Position numbers and translations under genes: made by a program. Shown piece by piece: positions 45,924-56,892 of a stretch of DNA of 64,000 nt. Positions within the stretch are counted from its first letter, which is position 1. Each line of letters starts with the position of its first letter. Below the pieces are notes generated by a model. It was not told the DNA's origin. It ran no database searches and saw nothing but the letters and a program-made list of their open reading frames with translations. Origin of the DNA: Bryopsis sp. KO-2023 (lineage: Eukaryota; Chlorophyta; Ulvophyceae; Bryopsidales; Bryopsidaceae); contig BSYQ01000003.1 in the NCBI GenBank assembly GCA_030272585.1, positions 2,852,001 through 2,916,000 on the forward strand. Direction: 5' to 3'.

Positions 45924-48580
45924 ATGAGTTCCGACGACTCCCCGGGGGAGAAATCCCAAGCTAAGGCCAGCAATGCCGAAAATGTGGAGGACAATAGACG
46001 CCGACGACCCACAAGACCTTCATCACAAGACTCTAATGGCTCGTCTCCACCGGGGCCACCAAAAAAGAAACAGAAAACGCTGAAAAATCAAGAGAAGGTG
46101 GGAAACCGCGTCGTGGTTTCGACACTCGTTGCGTGCGTCCTTGTTTTTTTGAATACCTGTTGGGGGTTGGGGGGGCGTTTCTCGGCGCTCTGGTGTTTGA
46201 AAGTGCCAAACAAATTTATGGCGGGGCGGAACGAGATGGGGGAAGAGGGAAGGCGAACGCTGGGGTGGGTGGGTCTCGACCACCAGTAAGAGTGACGAAT
46301 ATCGCTGTAGCTCTCGCAGACCGAAGAGGAACCTCTATTACGCGCGACCAAGGAGATTTGTCGTCCCGGAGCCCCTGCTGAAACGGAGCGCCAGGAGCTC
46401 GAGTATCCGGACCGCTACTCTCCGCCTCCTCGGCTGGACGACGAGGTCGGTTTATCACCGTGCTCTAACACCTTCCAACAGAAGGAAGCATGCCTGTCAT
46501 TGTCCCGCGGCAGCTGAGGTTTCTTTTTCTTACTGATATGTCGATGTGCTGTCCAGGCCGGATACTACACCTATGTTTGCGGGGAAAACCTGTCTCCTCG
46601 ATGTGAGTGGAAGATACTATGCGCTCCCTTTGGTTTATTCATCTGCTCAGAGCTTGCTCAGAAGGAAAAAAAATGCCCTTTTTTGAATATTCCTGCTGGG
46701 TTTTTTTACCAAACATTTTTTTTCATAAACTTCTGGTACCTAAACTGCCTTGTGTTTTTTGCAGACAAGATATTGTCCAAGCTTGGGGAAGGTATGTTTT
46801 GGGTGATTGAAAACGTATACTGGCTTGCAGAAAGTCGATGCATCATTGAAAAGTATTTTAAAAAAAGGTTGTCCTAAATAATAGGCACATTCGGAATGGT
46901 CCTGGAGTGTTGGGATCGCATCACGAAAGATTACGTGGCAGCCAAGGTCATAAGGAACATCGATAAATACCGTCGTGCCGCAATGATCGAGGTAGGTTGT
47001 CCATCCCCGGACCGCAGTTGTAGTGCAGTAGCAATATAACACGCAAATCCACGGAACAAACTTGAATCCAACACCATCACCAGCTGTCTTCAACGTCCGT
47101 TGTGGTGATCGTTGCAGTTGGAGGTGCTCAATACACTCGAGAAAAACGATACGGAGGGAAAGAGGTAGGTATCTAAAGACAAGCGAATCATATCTGCCGC
47201 TGACAGCGGGGCTCAGATGCGTTATTCGTTGCAGAGCCTCAGGAGGAGTGGAAAAACCTTGAATTGTTGGCTGTGTTGAATTACAGGCATTGCATCTCTC
47301 TCCAGCGCTGGTTTGATTATAGAGGGCACGTTTGCATGGTGAGTGGGTCACGGAATTTTTTTATTTTTTTTTGAAATGTGTCCACAAAAACTGAATCGCA
47401 TCCTGCAACAATATGTGCTAAACGCTTACGCTTACCTGGCTGTGTGCAGGTCTTTGATAGACTTGGGCCGAGCTTGTTCGATTTCCTTCAAATAAATGGT
47501 TACCGGCCATTTGATATCAGCAAGGTGCAGCAATTTGGCCAGCAGATATTCGAGGCCGTTGCTTACATGCACGAGCTGTCACTCATTCATACCGATCTCA
47601 AGCCTGAAAATATTCTCTTGGAAAAAAACGGCTACAAGCGGTGCTCATCCTCGCCCGCATCGAGGTGAGCTTCATTGCTGGATGGGTTTTCAGGAAAATA
47701 GTCGGGCATGACTCTTGGTGTCGCTTTTTTTTCGTTGATTGCATCAATCAGAACAGATTCAGAAGTATGACTCATGACTGTGTTCATTCTCCTGATTTGC
47801 AGTCTGATATGCAGTGTGGGTGCCAGATCTGCAAAACGTGTGCCCATCTCCTCAAATGTCAAGGTGATCGATTTTGGCAGTGCGACGTTCAACGAATCCT
47901 ATCACAGTCACATCGTATCCACACGACATTACCGGGCACCTGAGATCATTCTGGGCCATGGTTGGAGCTTTCCTTGCGATATTTGGAGCGTTGGAACGAT
48001 TCTCGTGGAGCTGATCACTGGGGAAACTCTCTTCCACACCCATGAGAATCTCGAACATCTTGCAATGATGGAGCAGGTGCGAGTTAAAGATGCTTTACAA
48101 TGGTCAGGATAGATACCTTTTTTCGCCAAGCTAGCATCAGATGCTCAGGGTTGTAAAAGCTGGCTCAAGGGAGGGGAATTACTAAGCCTGAGCCTTCCGA
48201 CACAGCCCATAAATCTTCCTAGTGTTAGCCCCCTCTTAATGGTGGTGTTGTGGGTGCAGGTTTTGGGTCCCATTCCAGAGAGCATGAGTAAGAAGTGCAA
48301 TCGCCAGACCGAAAAATATTTTGTGAGGGGTCGCTTGAACTGGCCTGAGGGCGCCCAGTCGAGGAAAAACATAAGGAGCGTACGCAGTTTACTCAAGTTG
48401 AAGGCACTCATTCACGAGCTGGGAGACAAGTCCGTGAGGCCTCATCTAGACCTGTTTTTGGATCTCGTTGGAAAAATGCTGTGCTACGAGCCTTCGAAGA
48501 GAATCACAGCCAGGGAGGCACTGAAGCATGAATTTTTCAAGACACCCATTTGTGGAAACACATGGCCCACGGAGGCTTGA
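45924..48580 (+). CDS. LAMMER/CLK dual-specificity kinase (AFC type)
   Basis: The gene has about ten exons. Exon 1 (ATG at 45924) is hydrophilic, with a nuclear-signal-like [10 protein letters not shown]. Later exons assemble a canonical kinase: [97 protein letters not shown] (catalytic loop), [11 protein letters not shown] (DFG), [27 protein letters not shown] and [10 protein letters not shown], ending in the last exon from VLGPIPESM to a TGA at 48580. AFC kinases phosphorylate SR splicing factors in the nucleus; that role is from the family. The family signature EHLAMMERILG reads [11 protein letters not shown] here, so Arg is replaced by Gln next to the last splice junction. It is divergent from the DMXL gene. 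Confidence 0.92.
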
Positions 48581-50265
48581 GCCCCTCTGCACCGAACGGA
48601 AGTTAATATGTGTTGCAAAAATTTAAATTCTTTTTTCATCTTGTGTGTAATTTGGGGGGAAATGGAAATCATGATAACGAAAAAAAAAAGAAAGAGAAAC
48701 CCAAAAAGAAAGAAAGGGGGAGACGGGGGTCGATGAAAGGAAATATACTATATAAAAAACAAAAAATTGGGGGAAGAGCCAACATTGGTTTCTGGGATTG
48801 GGTTGGCGTTGAGGCTCTGTGTGACGGATCATTTGATTTGGTTCTTTCAGGGATGAGGGGGTTTCGAGGGGGTGGAGTACGACGAGAAAAAAAAAAGAAA
48901 GGGAGAGGTGGGAAGGCAAAAAATGTGAGGAAGGGGGCGGGTGGATAGTGTGGGGGGAAGGAAGTAAAATGAAACCAACAAGAAAAAACAACAAAATCAA
49001 AAAAAGAAAAGCAAGCAAACTATGGTAGAGTTGGGGGGGGGTTCCTGGAAAGAAAGAAGTGCTGTTTTTGGAAGGTGGTGTGCATGTGTACGGTGGATGG
49101 ATGATAACTTGTGTTTTTGGGCCTTTTTTTTCGATGGGGGGGAGGGGCATGTAAAAACCGACACATGAAAAGAAACAAAAAAAAGAAAAGAAAAACAAGG
49201 GTTTTTCAACGATCCACTAAACAAAACAAAACCAAGGGCTGATGGGAATCCATGTTTGTTGATTTAAAAAAGGCAAAAAAAAGAAGAATTAGCAGGGGCA
49301 ATGGTGCGGGTGGATTCATTGATGTTTTTTTTGAATGTTGCGTTGGCATGTTGCATTTACTCATTTGATTCGATTTCTAGGATAGGGAACTCCGATAGGA
49401 CTCTCTCGAGAAGATTTTAAGAAAAAAACATGTGCCTTTTCTGGATAGCACATGAAAACACACATATTGTGAAGGGAGGGGCTGGATAGAGAAAGAGAGA
49501 GGGAGTCTTTTCTCTTTCGACTTGTGCTGACGGTTCAGATGTCGGTGCATGCCCCCCCTCCTTTTGCATCCTGCTGGATTGGTTGCTCCCTTGAGGATAC
49601 CAATGAATGACTTTTCTGTACGCACGTGTGGCAAGAGCTGGTGTTTTGTAACATGTTCGTATGTTGCGGGCAGGTCCACGACTTATTAGTTCGGAGTTTT
49701 GAAGTGGGGGAAAGGGGGGCGGTGCTGAAATGGGGGTGTGGGGCTATGTTTTTAAGTAACCCAGCTGTTCGTGATTACCCAAAAACAATATATGGTAGTG
49801 AACAACTTCATAAAAAAAAGCATTATCCTTTATCAGATCGACCTTTTGGGAGCAGAAACACGGGATAGGCGATGAATTCCTACGATTTATCCACCACATC
49901 TTGGTCAAACAAGCCAGTCTGTGTCCAAAGGCCCCTGGGGCCCCAGCATACCAGTGATTCACCGCTTTCACCTTGGAGCATTGTTTGGTTGGGACAAACC
50001 TGAGCATCTCTGGAAGGGAACCGCCCCCTCCCATATCTATGGGATTCCCAAAGTCCAGCCTCTGCAAGAATCTAAAAGTACAACTGGGAGCCATAATCCA
50101 GTTTGGGTTCTCAACACACTCTTCTTGAATGAATGATGTCATGTCACATCTACTCGTCACTTTTTGTCCTCCAGTATTTCTGGGTGCCCCACACTCCCCA
50201 CAAAAAAACCTCAAGGTTCCAAACAGCAACGCCATTCCACCGCGACAGACTCAGATTGGACCGCA
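48581..50265. other. Intergenic, homopolymer-rich
   Basis: About 1.7 kb with purine-rich A/G runs (48,660-49,300), poly-T and poly-G stretches, then ordinary sequence leading to NAA50. Open frames here follow the low-complexity runs and show no domains. It holds the kinase 3' region and the NAA50 promoter. Confidence 0.5.
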
Positions 50266-51466
50266 ATGTCGGAAAATCGAAACGGAAATGGGAAACCGCT
50301 GCTCCCCATAACTTTCGATAGCGTGCGTGACAAAAACGTGGAGCAGCTGAGGGTTCTTAACAACGTTATTTTCCCGATAAGGTACCAGGTGCGAACCATT
50401 CTCTGGCCAAGTTGGGGGGGCATGTCATGGTGGCAGGGATCCCGAGAATAACTGTTTCCAGCATTCTGTATTCCTGTGCAGGAAAAATTTTACAAGGATT
50501 GCTTGGCTTGCCAAGATGTCAATCAATTTGGTAAGGGGGCACATGGTGGTGTGAATTTGTATGGCCATCCTGCTGTACTTTACCCAAATAAAACAAGACA
50601 TTCGACAAATGGCTTGGATTGATGAAGGGTTGATAAACATTCTCTATGGTTGAGAATATTTCACTGAATGTGGACACCTTTCTTTTGCAGCACTCTACAA
50701 CGACGTTTCGGTCGGAGCTATCGGGTCTAGATTAGAAAAACAGGTGAGGGATTTTGACTCTGAAGATTTTTCACCTTTTTCCTTTGTTTTTTTGTATTTG
50801 ATGTGCTGGGTGGAGTGAGTTACAGGACTTGCAAAGAAACTGGGATGGAGAAAAAAGCTCTGTTTGTTTGTTTGTTTTCCAATGTGACAAGGAAATACAG
50901 TGTCTCTCGAGTTGAATCGAGTTGAGTGGTTTCTTTCTTCCCCAGCCTGATGGCACAGCAAAACTCCACATCATGACGCTTGGTGTTCTTGCTCCTTATC
51001 GAGGAATGGGTGTTGGTAAGGACTCGGACAATGTGGAGAAACATAGCTTGCTGGATAACTCATCATTACCAACCACATTGTTGCATTATTCTGTGAAATG
51101 TTTACAAAACAGCATCTGTATGCAATTCCCAGTACAAATCACATCCAGTACATGTTCTTTTCCTATCTGCTCTTTGGGTCGGATTTTTCGAAAAGTCTTG
51201 CTCCGAGGTCCAAACTGCCAATGATAAACATGGGTGGCTTGTGATGAACAGGGTCCAGGTTGTTGCAGCGAGTGTTGGACTTTTGCAAACAAGACCCCAA
51301 CATTGTGGAGGTGTTCCTGCATGTCCAAGTGAACAATCAAGAAGCAGTGGATTTCTACACCAAGTTTGGCTTCTCCAACACTGGCACTGCAAAAGACTAT
51401 TACAAGAAACTGGACCCCCCAAATGCCTGGATACTCTCCAAGGACCTGAGAGTTCTAGATGGGTGA
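50266..51466 (+). CDS. NAA50: NAA50-type N-alpha-acetyltransferase
   Basis: Five exons: 50266-50388, about 50482-50531, about 50693-50741, about 50946-51015 and about 51250-51466. The product is about 165 residues, the usual length. It acetylates nascent or processed protein N-termini and is the San/NAA50 partner of the NatA complex. Matching segments: ITFDSVRDKNVEQLRVLNNVIFPIRY, EKFYKDCL, LHIMTLGVLAPYRGMGVG (the R-x-x-G-x-G acetyl-CoA loop), LHVQVNNQEAVDFYTKFGF and DYYKKLDPPNAWIL. All exon joints keep frame at GT-AG sites. The start context is GCAATGT. Confidence 0.93.
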
Positions 51467-52300
51467 ACCTGATCGAGGTGGGGGGCGAAGAAGAAATCCT
51501 CTTGTCCATGGGTACTACTGTGCATCCAAGCACTTGACAGGCTTCGTGGCGCCGTTTCATTTCCATTGCTTTTCTTTTCTTATCTATGGCGGCAGGATGA
51601 TTGGACACCAAGACATCATGGGTTTAATGATGGCACACTTTTCTATTGGAAGCTGGGACCCCCTGTTGGGGGGTGGGGGGTTGATTTAAAGCTGTTTCCT
51701 TTCTTTTCTATTTTGAGAGTGAGTAAAAAAGGAAACAAATGAGATTGTAGCTGTCACATGGAGCAAGGGCGATCGTGGCTGGTTAGGATTGTGTAGACCG
51801 TTTCCACTGTGCAGCTAGGATTCAAGTCACTTGCAATAACAAAGTGGTCCAGACTCTCCACAACTTTTGAGCGGTCCTTGACCAACACAAGAAGAGAGCC
51901 TTGTAGGACTGAACTCATAAACAACTATGTTACAATCATCCTACACCAAAGAGAACTGCCCAAGACGTCCATGACGATGTCCAACTGGCCTCAAATGTCA
52001 TTGTTTTGCCTGAGCTTTGGGGCCTCTTCTTTCAAAAAGGAGATCAGTCTTTTCGCCATCTCTGTTGGACTCCATCGTGGACTCCATCTGTTGAAGGCAA
52101 GTGTTGTGAAAGGACCATCTGAAGTGGGCCGTCTGCTTCACAACAATGCAACAAAATCATATGTGGGGCGAAACCAGCACAGTTACTTGTTTATCAGTTG
52201 AACAGGGGAGGCTGTCACCCCCAAAAGGTAAGCAACAAGACTTGCTCGCCCCACAGATACGTGGAGTGTCGATCCTACTTTACCCAACCTTGCTACCAGC
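51467..52300. other. Intergenic or 3' exons of the next gene
   Basis: No frame is convincing. Minus-strand fragments such as GSLLVLVKDRSKVVESLDHF (about 51.8-51.95 kb) could be downstream exons of the unrecognised gene that follows. A poly-G run lies near 51660-51680. Confidence 0.3.
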
Positions 52301-54427
52301 TCAGCAGCACCAGAGCTTCATTTCAGATTCAAGCACTGGGTCTTCGGAGCCCAAATATGTCTTCATTCGATCAAGAGAAAAAAATGACGGACACAGCAAA
52401 AGAAAACGAAGAGAATTTTGGGCACACCTGACCATTTGAACGGACAGCGATGGTTTATCTTCTGGAAAACCAGCACCGATCTCCAAGAAAAGCAAGAACT
52501 GTGTGCCACCGAAAGCAACCAGATACAGTGCGGTCTCTTTCACTCCGAAGCCCCTCTCCAAAGCATGCCCCAGGGACTCTGAAAGTTTGTCGATCACGAT
52601 GGACCGATTCTGGAGCCTCTTCAGAGACAATTTAATCTGCTCGTTGATGCTATCAACGGCACTCGGCTGGTATTCTGCCAGACACGTGTTTTCGCTCCAA
52701 GCTGGTGTCAACGAAGTTGTCATTGAAGCAAAAAATGTGGACAGAGAGGGTGGCACCTGTGTTTCAGAAAACATGAAGCCTGTCACCAAATGTTCGGAAT
52801 TCCAACTGTGGGATTTGCAGCGGATCCTCCATATAATCGATGTCTCTCACTGTCTATTTATGTACTTTTCTTCTCGACATGGATCGATATCCACTTCCAT
52901 TCAGTGAATAAAGACCTGTTTTGAGACTGCCCTCACAATGCAAATCGATAAACACCACAATGATCTCGCAGACATGCACAGGCATTGACTACGCAGCACT
53001 TTCATGATATGACCAGGGTGTTTTCAATACCTTACTTTGATAGTGATTTCCGGCTGGCTTGAACTCCCAACTGGGAATACGACATACAACATGAATGGCG
53101 GAGTGGCTGGCTGGGAGCCATACACAGGTGGATGCAGCAAATCCATCAGCTCGCTCACATCAATTCCGTCCAATTTAATACCGAAGTGTGCCTGGATTAT
53201 GAACATAAGAGCCCAGCAACACCCCCGTTACACATCGTGTCAATATTTTTTTCGATTCTGAAACATCAATGCGTGCTCTGCTTACCTTCATACCATTGAA
53301 ATTATCCACCAGCAGCAACTCACAATTTCCTTCTGTTGCCACTGTGTCCAGCTCAAATTGCAACCGGCTGTCACTCAAGGCTTTCATTTTGGACAGGTGA
53401 TGTGATCTGCACATTCCAGGAACATTGGATGCTTCACCAAAACACATCTCTTGAAAACCATCGAAAACCAAAAACAGTGCGTCGAAAACCTGATGAATGC
53501 GTCTACAGGACAAGCACAGTCACAAGACGCGATAATGGGAAGTATGTTTATCATAAGGAAGCCCCTGAGTGGTTCCCTTTGTTACAGGTTCTCGCAATCT
53601 GTCAGAATGGCCAGAGTTGAAACAATATGTCTCAATCATCGTCACCAGTTTCAAATCCAACCTGAATGCCCTGAGGACTGCACTCACTATGGCGGTCAGT
53701 CCCTCCGTGTCCGCAGGCTTCCATCCACGAAGAGTAACCTTCAAATCGCTATTAACGGAATATGGTGACAGAGGGAAAAACATCTCCTCATCGAACACGA
53801 AATCAGGCGCCAGTTTGCCAGAAGAATCCAACAGAGCCTGTCCAAGACCAACACCACTTTTCTTTGTTCTTGGCAGGCAAAAGTCTATTTTACCAATGAA
53901 CCACAGTGGCGATTCTCTCCTTTTGGCAGGAAAAACAAAAGCACATCCCTACACACCTTCCAGTTCAATGTTCGACCACACCATGGGAGCTCTAAGTCAA
54001 AGCATTCGATGGTGGAATCCAGGGTTCCCAGAACTGGGTTTGCCCAAACACCTAACTTCTGTCGCAGAGCATCCAGATGGAAACTCCACTTGGATTGCAC
54101 AACCATTTTCTGAAAATCTGTGATGCAGTATTCACTTGATGTTGAGCTCTTTCGACCTGGGAAAAGAGAAGAGTAAGATGTGTCAAATCCACTGCAATTT
54201 GTGTGCAAACGAAATCCGAAATCTACTTTGATGAAGCTAGGTTCTCGACGTGGCGAGTAACAGGCCGACGATGTATTACCAGGAGCTGTCGTCAATTCCC
54301 TAGAAGACACGATTCTCAGGTGGATGCTTTTGTTGCGGTGGGGTAGCTTGTTTCTCTCTGCCGTCGCCTTGCTGGAAGGCCGTTCTGTCTGATCAAAGGG
54401 ATCAGTCACAGTCATTAGCATTGGCAT
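52301..54427 (-). CDS. Unrecognised multi-exon gene
   Basis: Several minus-strand frames with apparent splice signals line up. They are 54427-53885 (MPMLMTVTDPFDQ, KSIHLRIVSSREL, then FHLDALRQKLGVWANPVLGTL), 53831-53590 (PDFVFDEEMFFPLSPYSVNSD, KVTLRGWKPADTEGLTAIV), 53480-53290 (LQFELDTVATEGNCELLLVDNFNGMK), 53190-53037 (AHFGIKLDGIDVSELMDLLHPP) and 52830-52430. The first exon could begin a C2-like domain. The segment around CELLLVDNFNGMK faintly recalls Vps13-type proteins, but the match is too weak to name. Both ends are uncertain and more exons may exist on either side. It could also be a decayed gene. Confidence 0.4.
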
Positions 54428-55728
54428 TTTGAATTACAATTTTAAGCCTGTACGGTGCACCTGACAGACACGTCCCAGCGTCCGTTCTTGGGATGGAGGG
54501 ATGTTTACAGGGCTTCTAGGAAAACAAAACACTCGAGAACGTATGGCACTGTGACGGGATGATGCCCTTAGATATATCTGGGTAGATTCATACGGTTGGG
54601 TTCCAAGGTTTGATCCAGTTTTGGACTGCTTCGTGTAAATGCCATGAGTTTTAGTGTGTGGACTCCCTGTACCGCTTTGTGGTATCTGGGGTTGACTTTC
54701 AAGGGGAGCATCACTGCCATATACCAAGGAAATCCCCAAACAAATACATGTAAGGAGGTGTCCAGTATTTACATCTCCATGGAAAAGATGGGAGTTGTCT
54801 TCCCCCCTAACCTATATGCTGGAGTGGCACCAAAAAAGAACATCGTGTCTCCCAGACTCTACCAATTGTTTTTTTTTTCCGCTACAACAAGAAACGAATG
54901 CGTGAATCCATGATGTTTGTTAACCTTTTTTTCTTCCCTTTCCTTCACCGCAGCTATGTCCCCAAAACCTTGCCAGAGATGAGCCCCCCCCCCCCCCCCG
55001 CTTCCCAATGAAACTTTTTGTTTCAAACCCACATTTGATTCAGTGGTTTTGATATTCCACCCCCCCCCCCAACCCAACAATGGGCTCTCTGCCTATCTTC
55101 GAGCAGGATTTTCTGCAAGAAAACCCCCTCCTCCATACAAAAATTTGACCCAAGAAGAGGCGAAACCTGACAATGCTTTTTGCCCAAAATGCAATGGAAG
55201 GGAGGGCACTCTTCATTCTCGCACATTTTTGGCCAGAATTTTGACAAGGGAAGACACATCACTCCAGATTCACCTTTGCGCCGACTGCGCAAAACACACA
55301 AGTGCACGTTGGTCTTCCATCCAATTCCCGTCACCATTACCTTCCATTATTTTTTTTTCTAGTCGAAATAAGTAATTATCAACCAGAATATGCATGAAAT
55401 ATATTCTTTCTCTTTTCTTTCCTCAAGGTCTGGGTGCTAAGTGGAGTGATGTTTTTCAAGTGCATGTTAAGTCAAGGTTACTTCGACATCATTCAACCAC
55501 ATGTATACACACACTATTAGAAAAAAAACAGATAACAGTTTGTGTTCCATGTTGGTCTTGGGTATTTGTACGAAAAAACTAAAAATAAGGTCAATTTCCC
55601 ACATCGGAAAATACATTTCGACGGGTCATTGAGTCCCCCATTATGACCCGACTGAAAAGCTTATGTTTTTTTTCATGTTGAATTTGATGTGGAACGGTGT
55701 GTGCATCCAACATGACCACCACTGACCT
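54428..55728. other. Intergenic with poly-C runs
   Basis: Contains C runs at about 54985-55000 and 55060-55069 and T-rich stretches. I see no supported coding exon. The last exon of the bL12m gene should lie in or near this stretch but was not recognised. Confidence 0.4.
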
Positions 55729-56497
55729 TTCTCCAGCTTCTCTTTCACCTCCTCGGCAGATTTCTTGTCAAGTTTCACCTTGACAATCACTGGCGCTTTC
55801 TCAACCTGGAATACACCCAGTGTCAAACTCTCAGAACGTTGGAGAGCTGCAGAGGAGTTTTCGAATTGCAATCGAAGAACCTAACTTGACCCAGAATAGT
55901 ATTTTTTTCTAGTTGCAATTTTGGACCATTTTCCTGAAGGAGAATGATGGTATTTCTCTCCAGCCCTGATCGATTGCCATTCTGATCTCTCACCAGCTCC
56001 TTTGCTTCTTTCAGTCCCAAGTCTGTTAGGCCCCTGACTTCCTTGATGAGTTTGATTTTACTAGTGGCCTCGAAGGATTCCAGCTTCACGTCAAACTCTG
56101 TTTTCTCCTCCTCTTTCTTGGCCTCGGGCTCCGCTGCAGCCTGGGCTGGAGCAGCTGCTTGCCCCATCATCGGCATCCCCATGGGCATTCCCATCATCGG
56201 CGAGTCCGTGACACCCAACTTCTTTTTCAAAATGCTCGTCAAGTCGTGGATCTCAAGCAAGTTCAACTGGAGTATTTCGTCCGCCAAAGTATGAATTCGT
56301 GGGTTGGAAATCTCACGAACTTCCTCTTCGTCGTCAGCGGGCTGGGCTTGCGCGTGCATCCCGACGGCTTGCGCACTGGTCGAGTCGCCCAACGTTTTTC
56401 CCAGCAAACATCGCACTACAGACGCGCTGGAGAGAGCCTCCTGCACAGATCCCCCCACGTGAAGTCGAGACGCGCCGGTGGCAAGTCGTCGCAGCAT
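55729..56497 (-). CDS. Mitochondrial ribosomal protein bL12m (L7/L12)
   Basis: Exon 1 is 56497-55994 and exon 2 is 55805-55729. Residues 1-50 (MLRRLATGASRL) form an Arg/Ala/Ser-rich presequence. The N-terminal dimerisation helices (ILQLNLLEIHDLTSILKKKLGV) lead to a Met/Gly/Pro/Ala hinge (MGMPMGMPMMG) and the C-terminal factor-binding domain (TEFDVKLESFEATSKIKLIKEVRG, LGLKEAKEL). The intron donor falls after KEL, and exon 2 continues VEKAPVIVKVKLDKKSAEEVKEKLEK. The protein forms the ribosomal stalk that recruits translation GTPases in mitochondria. The final eight to ten residues (usually a short GA-x-V-x-L strand) must be in another exon that I could not locate. Divergent from FtsZ. Confidence 0.85.
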
Positions 56498-56892
56498 TAT
56501 CCACTCCTCCCGGCGTCCCCCCGAAACTTTTCCTCCCTTCGGACCCCTGGCAAACGGGACTCAGGACCGGCTTTCGACCAACCGAAACCTCGCTGCGTGG
56601 TGGCAGTCGGCGTGGCGCGAGTCGGGGCAGGTGGCGAACCGCTGGGACGGTCGAGAAAGGAAACGAGGCAAAGCGAAGGAAACCTACTCGGCTGCCCGTC
56701 TTCGATTTGCTGGCACTGGGGAAAATTTGTAGGAATGAAATCCAATTGTCTACTTAATTCCAGATACTCAATCTTATGTTTTTTTTACTTTGAAGTCGGA
56801 TGTCACCAGGACTCCAGTGCAACCCGAAACCGCTTTAGAACCAAACGTTTGTTTTTCCCCCCAATCGCCGAGACTTTCGGTGCGTGAAAGAG
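56498..56892. other. Shared 5' region of bL12m and FtsZ genes
   Basis: The 395 bases lie between divergent start codons of two organelle-targeted proteins, a candidate bidirectional promoter. No TATA box or other element is clear. Confidence 0.4.

Noticed and set aside
48600..49300. Frames rich in Phe/Leu/Ser or Lys/Arg
   Set aside because: They come from homopurine and homopyrimidine runs.
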